10,612 nt of DNA. It comes from Candidatus Thorarchaeota archaeon. GTDB taxonomy: Archaea > Asgardarchaeota > Thorarchaeia > Thorarchaeales > Thorarchaeaceae. Below, piece by piece: positions 1 to 6,356 of this stretch. The notes beneath the pieces are model-generated. The model was not told the DNA's origin. It was given only the letters and a program-made list of their open reading frames with translations, and did not search any database. The translations under genes were made by a program, and so were the position numbers. The stretch spans positions 1 to 10,612 of the forward strand of contig JAGSHP010000313.1 in NCBI GenBank assembly GCA_029855925.1. The letters run 5' to 3'. Every line of letters starts with the position of its first letter. Positions within the stretch are counted from its first letter, which is position 1.

Positions 1-159
1 GCCTCAGGGTCGGTGAACGGATTCACTGGACGCCCCTGTTCAATTGACTGTATTGTTTCTATTGCATTTGATTGTGTGCTTCTTATCAAATAAATTCCTC
101 CTATGTTCATGTGTTACATTATCCGATTTAGAATGGCATTGGATCTGGGTTCTCAGGAC

Positions 160-306
160 TCATGTTTCTACCTCCGTGTTCTGTTCTAGATTTTCTGGTA
201 TACTGGGCTGCAGTGTTCCTGCAAGCAACAGCACGGCTTCTTGCAGACTCGGTTGGATATCTTCGATAAGTTCCACAGTCTTGCCCCAGTCAGCCCTGAT
301 GCTGCT
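160..306 (-). other. Possible degraded gene fragment
   Basis: On the minus strand, 48 codons lie open between a stop at 307-309 and a TGA at 160-162. The translation is protein-like: charged and leucine-rich stretches such as ADWGKTVELIEDIQPSLQEA, then a Pro/Glu-rich tail ending EVET. There is no ATG; the only starts are an internal GTG (about 276) or TTG. Neither of the other two minus frames upstream continues it convincingly. It could be the tail of a decayed gene or a chance frame. No family was recognised. Confidence 0.18.
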
Positions 307-367
307 TCACCCAGTTTGTATTATGCGAATGCGTCTGTGTTGAATTGGCCAAATCCCCTTTACATGG

Positions 368-385
368 TTTGACCATTCAGTCAAA
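368..385. promoter_or_regulatory. Perfect inverted repeat, candidate operator
   Basis: TTTGAC at 368-373 and GTCAAA at 380-385 form a perfect 6+6 base palindrome around a 6-base spacer (CATTCA). It lies 21 bases upstream of the TATA box at 407-414 and ahead of the two Lrp-like regulator genes. That position, just above the TATA box/BRE, is where archaeal activators or autoregulators commonly bind, and Lrp-family sites are typically dyads of this size. Binding by the downstream regulators is inference. Confidence 0.4.
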
Positions 386-391
386 ATATAG

Positions 392-532
392 ATGAACTCC
401 CCCTACTATATAAATGAGGTAATCGTCTTTTCGTGTCCAATTCTGGCTCGAATGTACATATTTGGTGTCCTCAACCGCGATGATCGAACCATTCTTCTAG
501 AAGCGGGTCTGCAGCAGAGGGAAAACACTTAA
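392..532 (+). CDS. Short ORF in the leader of the regulator gene
   Basis: An ATG at 392 opens a 46-codon frame ending with TAA at 530-532. The TATA box at 407-414 lies inside its first codons, so a transcript from that promoter (start expected near 435-440) could only use the second in-frame ATG at 452. That gives a 26-residue peptide beginning MYIFGVLNRDDRTILLEAG. The segment RDDRTILLEAG loosely resembles the first helix of Lrp-type HTH domains. It could be a leader peptide, a relic of a regulator N-terminus, or chance. There is no Shine-Dalgarno sequence. Confidence 0.18.
   Translation: MNSPYYINEVIVFSCPILARMYIFGVLNRDDRTILLEAGLQQRENT
407..414 (+). promoter_or_regulatory. TATA box for the regulator pair
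   Basis: TATATAAA is close to the archaeal box A consensus and is the best TATA match in this upstream region. Transcription would start about 25 bases downstream, near 435-440. That leaves a leader of roughly 130 bases before the start codon at 570, which is long for an archaeon, where short or absent leaders are common. The element is nearly symmetrical, so it could also serve the minus strand. Confidence 0.45.
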
Positions 533-569
533 CAATCGGACACCATGGCAATAGTGGAACGAATTGGCA

Positions 570-1688
570 ATGAACCCCTCACATCTGCGTTTCCTACAGA
601 AGGTCGTGTTGAATCCGCAACTACGTCCAGCCGAGTATGCACGAGCGCTTGGGATTACTCGTTCGGCTGTTCATCAGATAATAAGATATCTTGAAATCAA
701 CCATGATTTTCGTATTCGAGGACATTGCCAATATGATCGACTTGGTCTGGTAGTTGTTTTCGGGTGGGCGGAATCAAAATCCATGACCACCGCCCTTTCC
801 AACTTCGGTGAATGGTTGTCTGTACATCCCTCTGTCTACTCGATTTCCAAATCCATTCTATCCTCAAATGGCGACTTTAGAGTATACTTTGAAGCGCTCT
901 TTCGTCTGCAGTCTTCACCCCCTCTCGATAGAATCAGCGATGCGTCGCTCTCTCAGGAACCAGCGGTTTCAAGGTTCATCGAGCAGTTGAGGCGATTTGA
1001 GAAGAAACCATATTCCCTTGCCATCAATTACTCGCTAATGGAGTCCGAATCAAATCATCTGAATCTTGCAATGTTCGATGGGAAATCATGGACAGTAGAA
1101 CCCGCCTTTCGTTTGAGAGCGATTCTGGATGCGGTGAGTCAATATGCGGACATCCTTCCTTCACCCCCAAAACAGCAAAGGTCTCTCCCGGGCAGACCAG
1201 TAACCATCAATGACTTCGTCATTCTATCCGGCCTGATCATCAATTATCATATTAGTGCGCCCGCCGTTCATGGTCTTTTCAAGACATTAAGAATCGATCC
1301 CCCCTCCATTCGAACTATCCGACGACGATTATCCGCCTTTCGGGGCGATGTCATCTCTCCCTATGTGCAATTGAGGAATGTGGGACTCTCCAGAAGATTC
1401 ATTGTGACCATATACGACTCATCACAAGATCGAACCGTGCAAAGGATATTTCATGCTCAAGCAGAGATGTTTCCACAATGCCGCGTTGTTTCCGGTAAGA
1501 ACACCACAGTCCTTGATATCCGACTTCCATCTCACATTACAGTCCCCCACTTCTCGTCGGTTCTATCGGCCCTAGCTCATAGGACATTCGAGATTTGCAT
1601 CTTTGAAACGCAAGACTCGCCTAGAGGAAAAGCATTAGAAGAGGTTTTGACATACTCAATATTGAATCGCCCCATATATGACGATTGA
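570..1688 (+). CDS. Double-module Lrp/AsnC-like winged-helix transcription regulator
   Basis: Predicted DNA-binding regulator of about 372 residues. Numbering here is from the in-frame TTG at 564; the ATG at 570 (residue 3) is preferred, because a TAG at 552-554 rules out anything longer. Residues 5-50 form a helix-turn-helix (AEYARALGITRSAVHQIIRY). A beta-alpha-beta segment follows at about 60-115, resembling the RAM/ligand domain of Lrp proteins. A second pair follows: HTH at about 213-262 (ending IRTIRRRLSAFRG) and a RAM-like segment at about 278-345. The short stretch NLAMFDGKSWTVEP matches NINLYHNGLWEFP of the next protein at the same place in the architecture, so the two look like diverged paralogues. 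Ligand and targets are unknown. The upstream palindrome suggests autoregulation. Confidence 0.7.
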   Translation: MNPSHLRFLQKVVLNPQLRPAEYARALGITRSAVHQIIRYLEINHDFRIRGHCQYDRLGLVVVFGWAESKSMTTALSNFGEWLSVHPSVYSISKSILSSNGDFRVYFEALFRLQSSPPLDRISDASLSQEPAVSRFIEQLRRFEKKPYSLAINYSLMESESNHLNLAMFDGKSWTVEPAFRLRAILDAVSQYADILPSPPKQQRSLPGRPVTINDFVILSGLIINYHISAPAVHGLFKTLRIDPPSIRTIRRRLSAFRGDVISPYVQLRNVGLSRRFIVTIYDSSQDRTVQRIFHAQAEMFPQCRVVSGKNTTVLDIRLPSHITVPHFSSVLSALAHRTFEICIFETQDSPRGKALEEVLTYSILNRPIYDD

Positions 1689-1697
1689 ATTGAATGT

Positions 1698-3146
1698 TTG
1701 ACGAACAATCAGGAGAACTACGTATTGACTTCGTTCGGCGGCAATCTTGGGTTTTCCACCCCCTATGATGCTCTCATACCTCAACCTGAGGATGAAGCTG
1801 GGCAAGTGTATGTTCAGATAATGCGAGTCTACCTTGCTCTCTGCGAGGGCATTCTAAAGCCAACTGAGGCGGCTCAGATCGTCGCTCAATTCAAGGAACA
1901 CCCCGCTTTTAGAATCAATCCTATTGATCCATGTCTTCTCCCAATTTCGGCGCACCTAAAAAATAAAATCATTACTAACATACAGACACTGAAAAAATAC
2001 AACCTTGCGACGGCTGATGCCATTCGCTCAGCCATTAGTTTTACATTCATTGATATGGATGCCCCTCTCACTGAAATTGATGAACGCGTTCTTGCGTATC
2101 TCATCAGGCAACCCACCGCATCCTTCCCGAAAGTGGGGCGCGATCTGAAGCTTGCCCGTCGAACGGTATTGCGCGCCGTACGACGGTTGCAGGCGCACCA
2201 TCTACTCCGCTTCCATTCCATCATCGATACGACCGCTTTCGGTATCAACTCCTTCATGTTGTTCTTTAGGCTCCGACCGGAGGTAGGCTGGCGCGATATC
2301 GAGCTCGGTCTGGCTGAGTTTCCCTTCACAAAGGGCATTCTTAAGGCGACAATGACGAATTCCGGATATGTTTCATTTCTCTTTCCTGGTGGCTCAAGAC
2401 GTGTTCAAGCTTTTAGAAAGAGCATCAATGACCTGAAACAGTCCATTTTTGAAGAGGCCACCTTACACAGTCAAATGGGAGCGTCACACGACATCAATAT
2501 CAACCTTTATCATAATGGACTGTGGGAATTTCCATCAGAACTGTCGCAGATTACCGCGCGGGACGCTACTGAGTTGAATATTCCTGCGCCACACACACTC
2601 CGATGTCGGGGGCCACATCCCGCCCTCACCCCGTTTGATTACATAGTCGCATCCCAGTTACGGCTCAACTCTCGGATATCAAAGAAGGAATTGCTCCGTC
2701 AACTCAGTCTAATGGGCTTCCAAGTTGATTCTGCCGCAGTATCGGCCTCACTCTCGCGCATTCGACAGGAAGACGTCATCCTTCCAACACTATCCATCTC
2801 AGGCATTGGCATACCAACAAACTTCTGTTTTGAGATAATTTGTAATGAGGAATGGAGAGAGCGCATTCTCTCATACATGTCCCTTCTACCCTCCTCCATC
2901 ACATACCTCTCCGACAAGGGCATAATCCTGTGGCTATCTACACCTGCCGAACACCAAGTCCAATACTATCGGATCTTTCAGTCGCTGGAGTCGCAGGACG
3001 GCGTATCTGCAGTGAACCCGATCATGACTACGGGTTCCATTGGAACGCGTTCAATGGATGATATTGTTCAATACATGGACCCTGCTCACGATAGATGGGT
3101 ATTGGAACCCGACTATCTTGACTTGACCAGATACCTTCCCTTCTAG
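1698..3146 (+). CDS. Second double-module Lrp/AsnC-like regulator, in frame with the first
   Basis: Predicted 482-residue regulator. The TTG at 1698 is the only conventional start after the TGA (1686-1688) that ends the previous gene in this same frame; the next plausible start would remove many residues. Residues 1-120 are an extra N-terminal region not clearly seen in the first protein. An unmistakable Lrp-type HTH lies at about 124-172 (LTEIDERVLAYL, then GRDLKLARRTVLRAVRRLQ), followed by a RAM-like region at about 183-250. A second HTH-like segment is at about 311-357 and a second RAM-like segment at 375-432. The C-terminus is acidic and aromatic. The two genes are probably co-transcribed. 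Its ligand and targets are not identifiable. The gene ends in a CTAG shared with the converging gene. Confidence 0.7.
   Translation: MTNNQENYVLTSFGGNLGFSTPYDALIPQPEDEAGQVYVQIMRVYLALCEGILKPTEAAQIVAQFKEHPAFRINPIDPCLLPISAHLKNKIITNIQTLKKYNLATADAIRSAISFTFIDMDAPLTEIDERVLAYLIRQPTASFPKVGRDLKLARRTVLRAVRRLQAHHLLRFHSIIDTTAFGINSFMLFFRLRPEVGWRDIELGLAEFPFTKGILKATMTNSGYVSFLFPGGSRRVQAFRKSINDLKQSIFEEATLHSQMGASHDININLYHNGLWEFPSELSQITARDATELNIPAPHTLRCRGPHPALTPFDYIVASQLRLNSRISKKELLRQLSLMGFQVDSAAVSASLSRIRQEDVILPTLSISGIGIPTNFCFEIICNEEWRERILSYMSLLPSSITYLSDKGIILWLSTPAEHQVQYYRIFQSLESQDGVSAVNPIMTTGSIGTRSMDDIVQYMDPAHDRWVLEPDYLDLTRYLPF
3143..3146. other. CTAG shared by two converging stop codons
   Basis: The plus-strand regulator ends with TAG at 3144-3146. 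The minus-strand oxidoreductase ends with TAG read from 3145-3143. The palindrome CTAG therefore terminates both genes with a 4-base overlap. There is no room between them for a terminator, so transcripts of each strand must end inside, or run into, the opposing gene. Confidence 0.95.
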
Positions 3147-4141
3147 GAATGTTGTTTCCCCGAGAAGGTGGTAAACAGGTTCTCCACGGCCTCTTTCCAC
3201 TCCCCAGTGAACGGAGACCCTACTACTATCTCTGAGGCCCCAATACGCGCCAGCTCGCCGAATCGATCAAGAATTACACTCGTCGTACCTGATATGCAGA
3301 ACATCTCTGTCAATTTATCATCGACAAGTGCCGCACCGCTCTCCAGCCCCTCGTCTTGAATCGCTCTTCTTATGTCTGCGATACCATCCTGATTGATGTT
3401 GAGCAAGTCCAAGATATAGTCTGGTGTGTCACTTGCAACAATCGCAACAATCTTCCGGAGGAGAGAACCATCATGGCTCGCAGTATCCAGTACAACTGGA
3501 TTCCACACAACTATCTCAATCTCCGTCTCATCTCTGCCAACCTCTCTTGCAGACTTGCGCAGTCGATCTACTGCCCATTTGATGTATTGCTCCGGACCTG
3601 ATAGAATCACGCCATCGGCAGTTTCGCCTGCGAGCTTGAGCATCTGAGGTCCTCTCACCCCGAGAAAGAGTGGAATTCGTGCTGCAGTCTTTCGATCAAG
3701 GCTCTTGCTCTCTATATGAATTGGTGGTATATTCAACGAAACATTCTCTCCCCCCCACAGGCGATGCAACGCCCTTATCGATTCTCGAAGAAGAGTGACC
3801 GGTCGTTCTATACTGATTCCTTCTCGCTGAAGGTCTTGCATTCCACCTATGCCTGTTCCAAAGACGAATCTCTTTGAATCAAGGTCGTGCAGCGTGGCCA
3901 CTGCTCTTGCAAGCCTCATGAAATCGTGAGTCACTATTGGAATGATCCCTGTTCCTATCCTAGCGTTGCTGGTTCCCATCAATGCCGCCGTGGTAAGGAC
4001 AAAAACATCCTGTCCTCTCCCAATGTCCTCTCCAATCCAGATGCCGTGAGCCCCAAGCATATCCGCGTTCTCGATGATCCATCTTGTCTTTCTGATGCTC
4101 ATTCCAGTCGTGATGCCCAGGCTCAGTCTGTAATTACCCAT
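3143..4141 (-). CDS. F420-dependent luciferase-like oxidoreductase (Mer-like family)
   Basis: A 332-residue TIM-barrel enzyme of the bacterial luciferase-like superfamily, the group containing F420-dependent methylenetetrahydromethanopterin reductase (Mer) and F420 dehydrogenases. Family signatures occur in order: strand 1 LSLGITTG (6-13), WIGED (35-39), RIGTGIIPIVTHD with the Gly-rich bulge (61-73), the LDSKRFVFGTGIGG loop (87-100), and GVRGPQMLKLAGETADGVIL (161-180), a region that contributes to the cofactor site. Length is typical. It is probably cytosolic and transfers hydride between F420 and an unknown substrate; sequence alone cannot separate Mer from other subgroups. The ATG start is preceded by GAGG seven bases upstream. 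It diverges from the archaeoflavoprotein gene. Confidence 0.88.
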   Translation of the reverse strand: MGNYRLSLGITTGMSIRKTRWIIENADMLGAHGIWIGEDIGRGQDVFVLTTAALMGTSNARIGTGIIPIVTHDFMRLARAVATLHDLDSKRFVFGTGIGGMQDLQREGISIERPVTLLRESIRALHRLWGGENVSLNIPPIHIESKSLDRKTAARIPLFLGVRGPQMLKLAGETADGVILSGPEQYIKWAVDRLRKSAREVGRDETEIEIVVWNPVVLDTASHDGSLLRKIVAIVASDTPDYILDLLNINQDGIADIRRAIQDEGLESGAALVDDKLTEMFCISGTTSVILDRFGELARIGASEIVVGSPFTGEWKEAVENLFTTFSGKQHS

Positions 4142-4239
4142 GAAACAGCCTCGCTCTGCTCTTCACATGAGATGTACTTGGTTGTTTTGTTGTGCATCAA
4201 GTATTTCTGAGCTTCCTGCACATGTTGACTTGAACTGCA
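4142..4239. promoter_or_regulatory. Divergent promoter region
   Basis: These 98 bases separate two divergently read redox genes and must hold both promoters. The only TATA-like element is around 4198-4210 (AAGTATTTCTGA, read as TCAGAAATACTT on the other strand). On the plus strand it lies about 35 bases ahead of the TTG at 4240, which would give a leaderless or nearly leaderless transcript. On the minus strand it lies about 60 bases ahead of the ATG. Both assignments are weak. Confidence 0.3.
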
Positions 4240-4785
4240 TTGAAGATTGCATGGGGTATAACTGGTGCTGGCGACCTTCTCCAAGAAACAATAGAGGCGA
4301 TGGAGCGTATTCAGAAGGAGGATGACACTCGTATCGATGTCTTTGTGTCCAAGGCTGGACGACAGGTGCTTCACTGGTATCGCCTCTGGGACCGTCTCAA
4401 CTTGTCATTTGATAGAGTCAAGGTCGAGGTCGACGCCAATGTCCCCTTCATTGCAGGCCCGCTCCAGATTGGCAAGTATGCTGCGTTGGTCATAGCACCA
4501 CTCACAGCAAATTCTGCCGCGAAGATTGCCCATGGCATCGAGGATACGCTTCTCACCAATGCTGTGGGGCAGACACTGAAGGGCAATACTCCTGTTATTC
4601 TGTTACCTGTGGACCACACTCTGGGAGAGGTCGAAACAACTGCCCCCGATGGAACGCGATTCACGATTAGGACACGCAAGATCGATATTGATAATGTCGG
4701 TCGCCTACGCGACATGGATGGTGTCGTTGTTGTCACCTCTGTGTCAGAACTTGCAAAAGCAATTGATAGACTTGTACTGAAGTGA
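4240..4785 (+). CDS. Archaeoflavoprotein (AfpA / MJ0208 / DmrB-like FMN protein)
   Basis: A 181-residue member of the flavoprotein family (Pfam Flavoprotein type) found in archaea. Characterised relatives are AfpA of Archaeoglobus, an FMN protein that takes electrons from ferredoxin, and DmrB of Methanosarcina, a dihydromethanopterin reductase. The N-terminal signature MKIAWGITGAG is at 1-11, FVSKAG at 35-40, and the FMN-binding block APLTANSAAKIAHGIEDTL at 86-104, followed by NAVGQ and VILLPVD. The start must be TTG, because TGA lies three codons upstream (4231-4233) with no other start between, and the family signature begins exactly there. Residue 12 is Asp, where I recall His in many relatives. 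It lies 9 bases ahead of the glycosylase gene and opposite the F420 enzyme. AfpA or DmrB activity cannot be told apart here. Confidence 0.85.
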   Translation: MKIAWGITGAGDLLQETIEAMERIQKEDDTRIDVFVSKAGRQVLHWYRLWDRLNLSFDRVKVEVDANVPFIAGPLQIGKYAALVIAPLTANSAAKIAHGIEDTLLTNAVGQTLKGNTPVILLPVDHTLGEVETTAPDGTRFTIRTRKIDIDNVGRLRDMDGVVVVTSVSELAKAIDRLVLK

Positions 4786-4794
4786 GGCGTTCTC

Positions 4795-5460
4795 ATGAAG
4801 CGCACTGCCCCTCCTGCGTCGACGATGCGTTGGGCCCGCCAAGAGATCATCCGGTGGTTCAGTGAGCATGGCCGACAGTTCCCGTGGCGCCTGACTGATG
4901 ATCCCTACCGGGTCTTAATTGCGGAGATGCTTCTGCGACGGACCACTGCCACCGCGGTCTCCCGTGTCTACGACGACTTCATCTCATCATTTCCAACAGT
5001 TGAGTTTCTGGCACGTGCTGATGTTGATAGGATTGAAGCGCTCATCAGGTCCTTGGGTCTCCAGAGCGTCCGTGCCAAACATCTCCATGAGAGCGCTCAC
5101 CTCATTCTCTCCGAATTTGATGGGCGTGTCCCTGCCACCTTGGCAGAGCTGGCACGGTTGCCTGGACTTGGTGCATATGGCGCCGCCGCAGTTGTGAACT
5201 TCGCCTTTCATCAGCCAGTTCCCCTGGTCGACGGGAATGTCATCCATCTTGTGAATCGATTCTTTGGCATCTCTTTTGCTGGAGCGGATGACTCTGGTGC
5301 CTGGGACTTTATGCAACGCTTTGGGGGTCGAAAACAAGACCCTCATCTCTACTGGGGAATGATCGATCTGGTCGCTCTCATTTGTTTAAGGAGGCAGCCT
5401 CGATGTGAGCAGTGTCCCCTCCGACCTCGTTGCAGGTATTTTCAGGACGCTAGGGCCTAA
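4795..5460 (+). CDS. MutY/Mig-like DNA mismatch glycosylase with [4Fe-4S] cluster
   Basis: A 221-residue base-excision repair enzyme of the endonuclease III/MutY superfamily. FPWR (29-32) and DPYRVLIAEMLLRRT (36-50) carry Glu44, aligning with the MutY catalytic Glu. The helix-hairpin-helix LPGLGAYGA (122-130) has Tyr128, where Endo III has the lyase Lys. VDGN gives catalytic Asp146. Cysteines 197, 204, 207 and 213 make the C-x6-C-x2-C-x5-C iron-sulfur motif. LLRRTTA and the 221-residue length match Methanothermobacter Mig, a T/G (U/G) mismatch glycosylase. MutY has QQT here and a C-terminal 8-oxoG-reading domain that is absent. A Mig-type thymine/uracil glycosylase is therefore likelier than adenine glycosylase. 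GAGG overlapping the previous stop sits 7 bases before the ATG. Confidence 0.88.
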   Translation: MKRTAPPASTMRWARQEIIRWFSEHGRQFPWRLTDDPYRVLIAEMLLRRTTATAVSRVYDDFISSFPTVEFLARADVDRIEALIRSLGLQSVRAKHLHESAHLILSEFDGRVPATLAELARLPGLGAYGAAAVVNFAFHQPVPLVDGNVIHLVNRFFGISFAGADDSGAWDFMQRFGGRKQDPHLYWGMIDLVALICLRRQPRCEQCPLRPRCRYFQDARA

Positions 5461-5496
5461 TGGGCAAGTCCAAATATCAGAACCATTAGAATTCTC

Positions 5497-5503
5497 AGGA
5501 GGT
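5497..5503 (+). promoter_or_regulatory. Strong Shine-Dalgarno site
   Basis: AGGAGGT lies 7 bases before the ATG at 5511, the closest match to the anti-Shine-Dalgarno sequence in the window. It fixes the start of the nucleoside phosphorylase and indicates leadered translation, consistent with this gene lying inside a transcript. Confidence 0.8.
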
Positions 5504-5510
5504 AAGGCAG

Positions 5511-6272
5511 ATGAAACGCAGAATCCAACCCCATCTTCGAGTTGGCGAGGGCGATGTCGAGGACATCGTGATCATCACGGGGAATCCTGATAGAGTCCCC
5601 ACCATTGCTGGCAAGATGAGGGATTCCGAAGAGGTGGCCCGTTATAGGGGCTATGTGACCTATCGCGCCTACACCCCAGGTGGTGTTCCCGTCACAATCT
5701 CGGGAACGGGGATTGGCACCCCGTCCACTCACATCTGTATCGAAGAGCTGGCACGTCTGGGGGCGAAGGTGATTCTTCGCCTCGGTTCATGTGGCGGCAT
5801 TGAGGAGTCAGTCCGTACAGGTGATGTTGTTGTTCCAACCGGGTGCATCCGGGACGAGCGAACAAGTCTGAACTATGCACCTATGGAATATCCCGCCGTT
5901 GCGTCTGTGAGGTGGTACAATGCCCTCCATTCAGCCATAAGTACGATTCTTCCTCCGGATAGAGTGCACTCGGGCATATGTTGGACCAGTGATGTCTATT
6001 ACTCCTCACCTGATAACAGTCAGCTCGATTTGTGGACCCGTGCGCGAGTGAAGTGTGTTGAAATGGAGAGTTCTCTTCTGTACGTCTTTGCGACGACACA
6101 CGGCATCGAGGCCGCATCTATTCTCTCAGTTGATGGAAATCTGCACGGTGAACAAAAAGGCGAACAGAAGGACGAGTCCGAACTGACCGGCGAGCAGCAT
6201 CCTCTTCTCAAGGAGGCTATCTCCAAGAGTGTAGAGGCCACAGTCGCAGCCATTGATGAGTTGAGAGAGTAG
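5511..6272 (+). CDS. Nucleoside phosphorylase (uridine/purine phosphorylase family)
   Basis: A 253-residue enzyme of the trimeric/hexameric nucleoside phosphorylase family, which splits nucleosides with phosphate into base and ribose-1-phosphate (cytosolic salvage). GNPDRV at 24-29 supplies the phosphate-binding Gly and Arg. Tyr45-Arg46 lie in the segment where Udp/DeoD have a phosphate Arg. RLGSCGG (90-96) is the central family motif, and VEMESS (183-188) holds the ribose-binding Met-Glu. Asp208 in ILSVDGN sits where purine nucleoside phosphorylases have their catalytic Asp, though the surrounding residues also resemble uridine phosphorylases, so specificity is open. A charged insertion, GEQKGEQKDESELTGEQ (213-229), follows directly. 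A strong Shine-Dalgarno fixes the start. The gap to the upstream repair gene is 50 bases. Confidence 0.88.
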   Translation: MKRRIQPHLRVGEGDVEDIVIITGNPDRVPTIAGKMRDSEEVARYRGYVTYRAYTPGGVPVTISGTGIGTPSTHICIEELARLGAKVILRLGSCGGIEESVRTGDVVVPTGCIRDERTSLNYAPMEYPAVASVRWYNALHSAISTILPPDRVHSGICWTSDVYYSSPDNSQLDLWTRARVKCVEMESSLLYVFATTHGIEAASILSVDGNLHGEQKGEQKDESELTGEQHPLLKEAISKSVEATVAAIDELRE

Positions 6273-6356
6273 TCCAATGAACCAAGCCATCAAGCTATGT
6301 ATGGCATCGAATCAACAGATTGTTAACCGAGTACTGCATAGGGAGTATGAGCTCTC

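Larger units (their letters stand above)
1..391. other. AT-rich region without a convincing gene
   Basis: No open frame here looks like a complete gene. The 44-343 plus-strand frame is rich in Cys, Ser and Leu and has no recognisable motif. Two frames run in from the left edge: one ends at 45-47 (tail reading RIHWTPLFN) and one at 91-93. Either could be the last residues of a plus-strand gene lying outside the window, but neither tail is long enough to judge. The stretch is visibly richer in A and T than the genes that follow. It ends in a palindrome and TATA box, described separately. Confidence 0.5.

Noticed and set aside
44..343. 99-codon plus-strand open frame
   Set aside because: Composition rich in Cys, Ser and Leu, no motif, no ribosome site; the opposite strand looks at least as protein-like.
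545..694. ATG at 545 with a short frame overlapping the first regulator
   Set aside because: It is out of frame with the HTH gene, which has its own start at 570 and clear domain content; this looks like a shadow.
1686..1688. TGA between the two regulators read as selenocysteine
   Set aside because: It falls exactly at a domain boundary, a plausible TTG follows within nine bases, and no conserved redox motif surrounds it; no selenocysteine element was recognised.
1886..2338. 150-codon minus-strand frame inside the second regulator
   Set aside because: Rich in Arg, Ser and Cys, typical of an antisense shadow; the plus strand carries recognisable HTH sequence.
4371..4850. 159-codon minus-strand frame across the archaeoflavoprotein
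   Set aside because: Antisense shadow made of Ser, Thr, Arg and Pro; the plus strand has the conserved flavoprotein motifs.
4795..5460. Annotation as MutY adenine glycosylase or endonuclease III
   Set aside because: The lyase Lys of Endo III is replaced by Tyr, and the MutY QQT motif and C-terminal recognition domain are absent; the Mig-like reading fits better, although MutY superfamily is certain.
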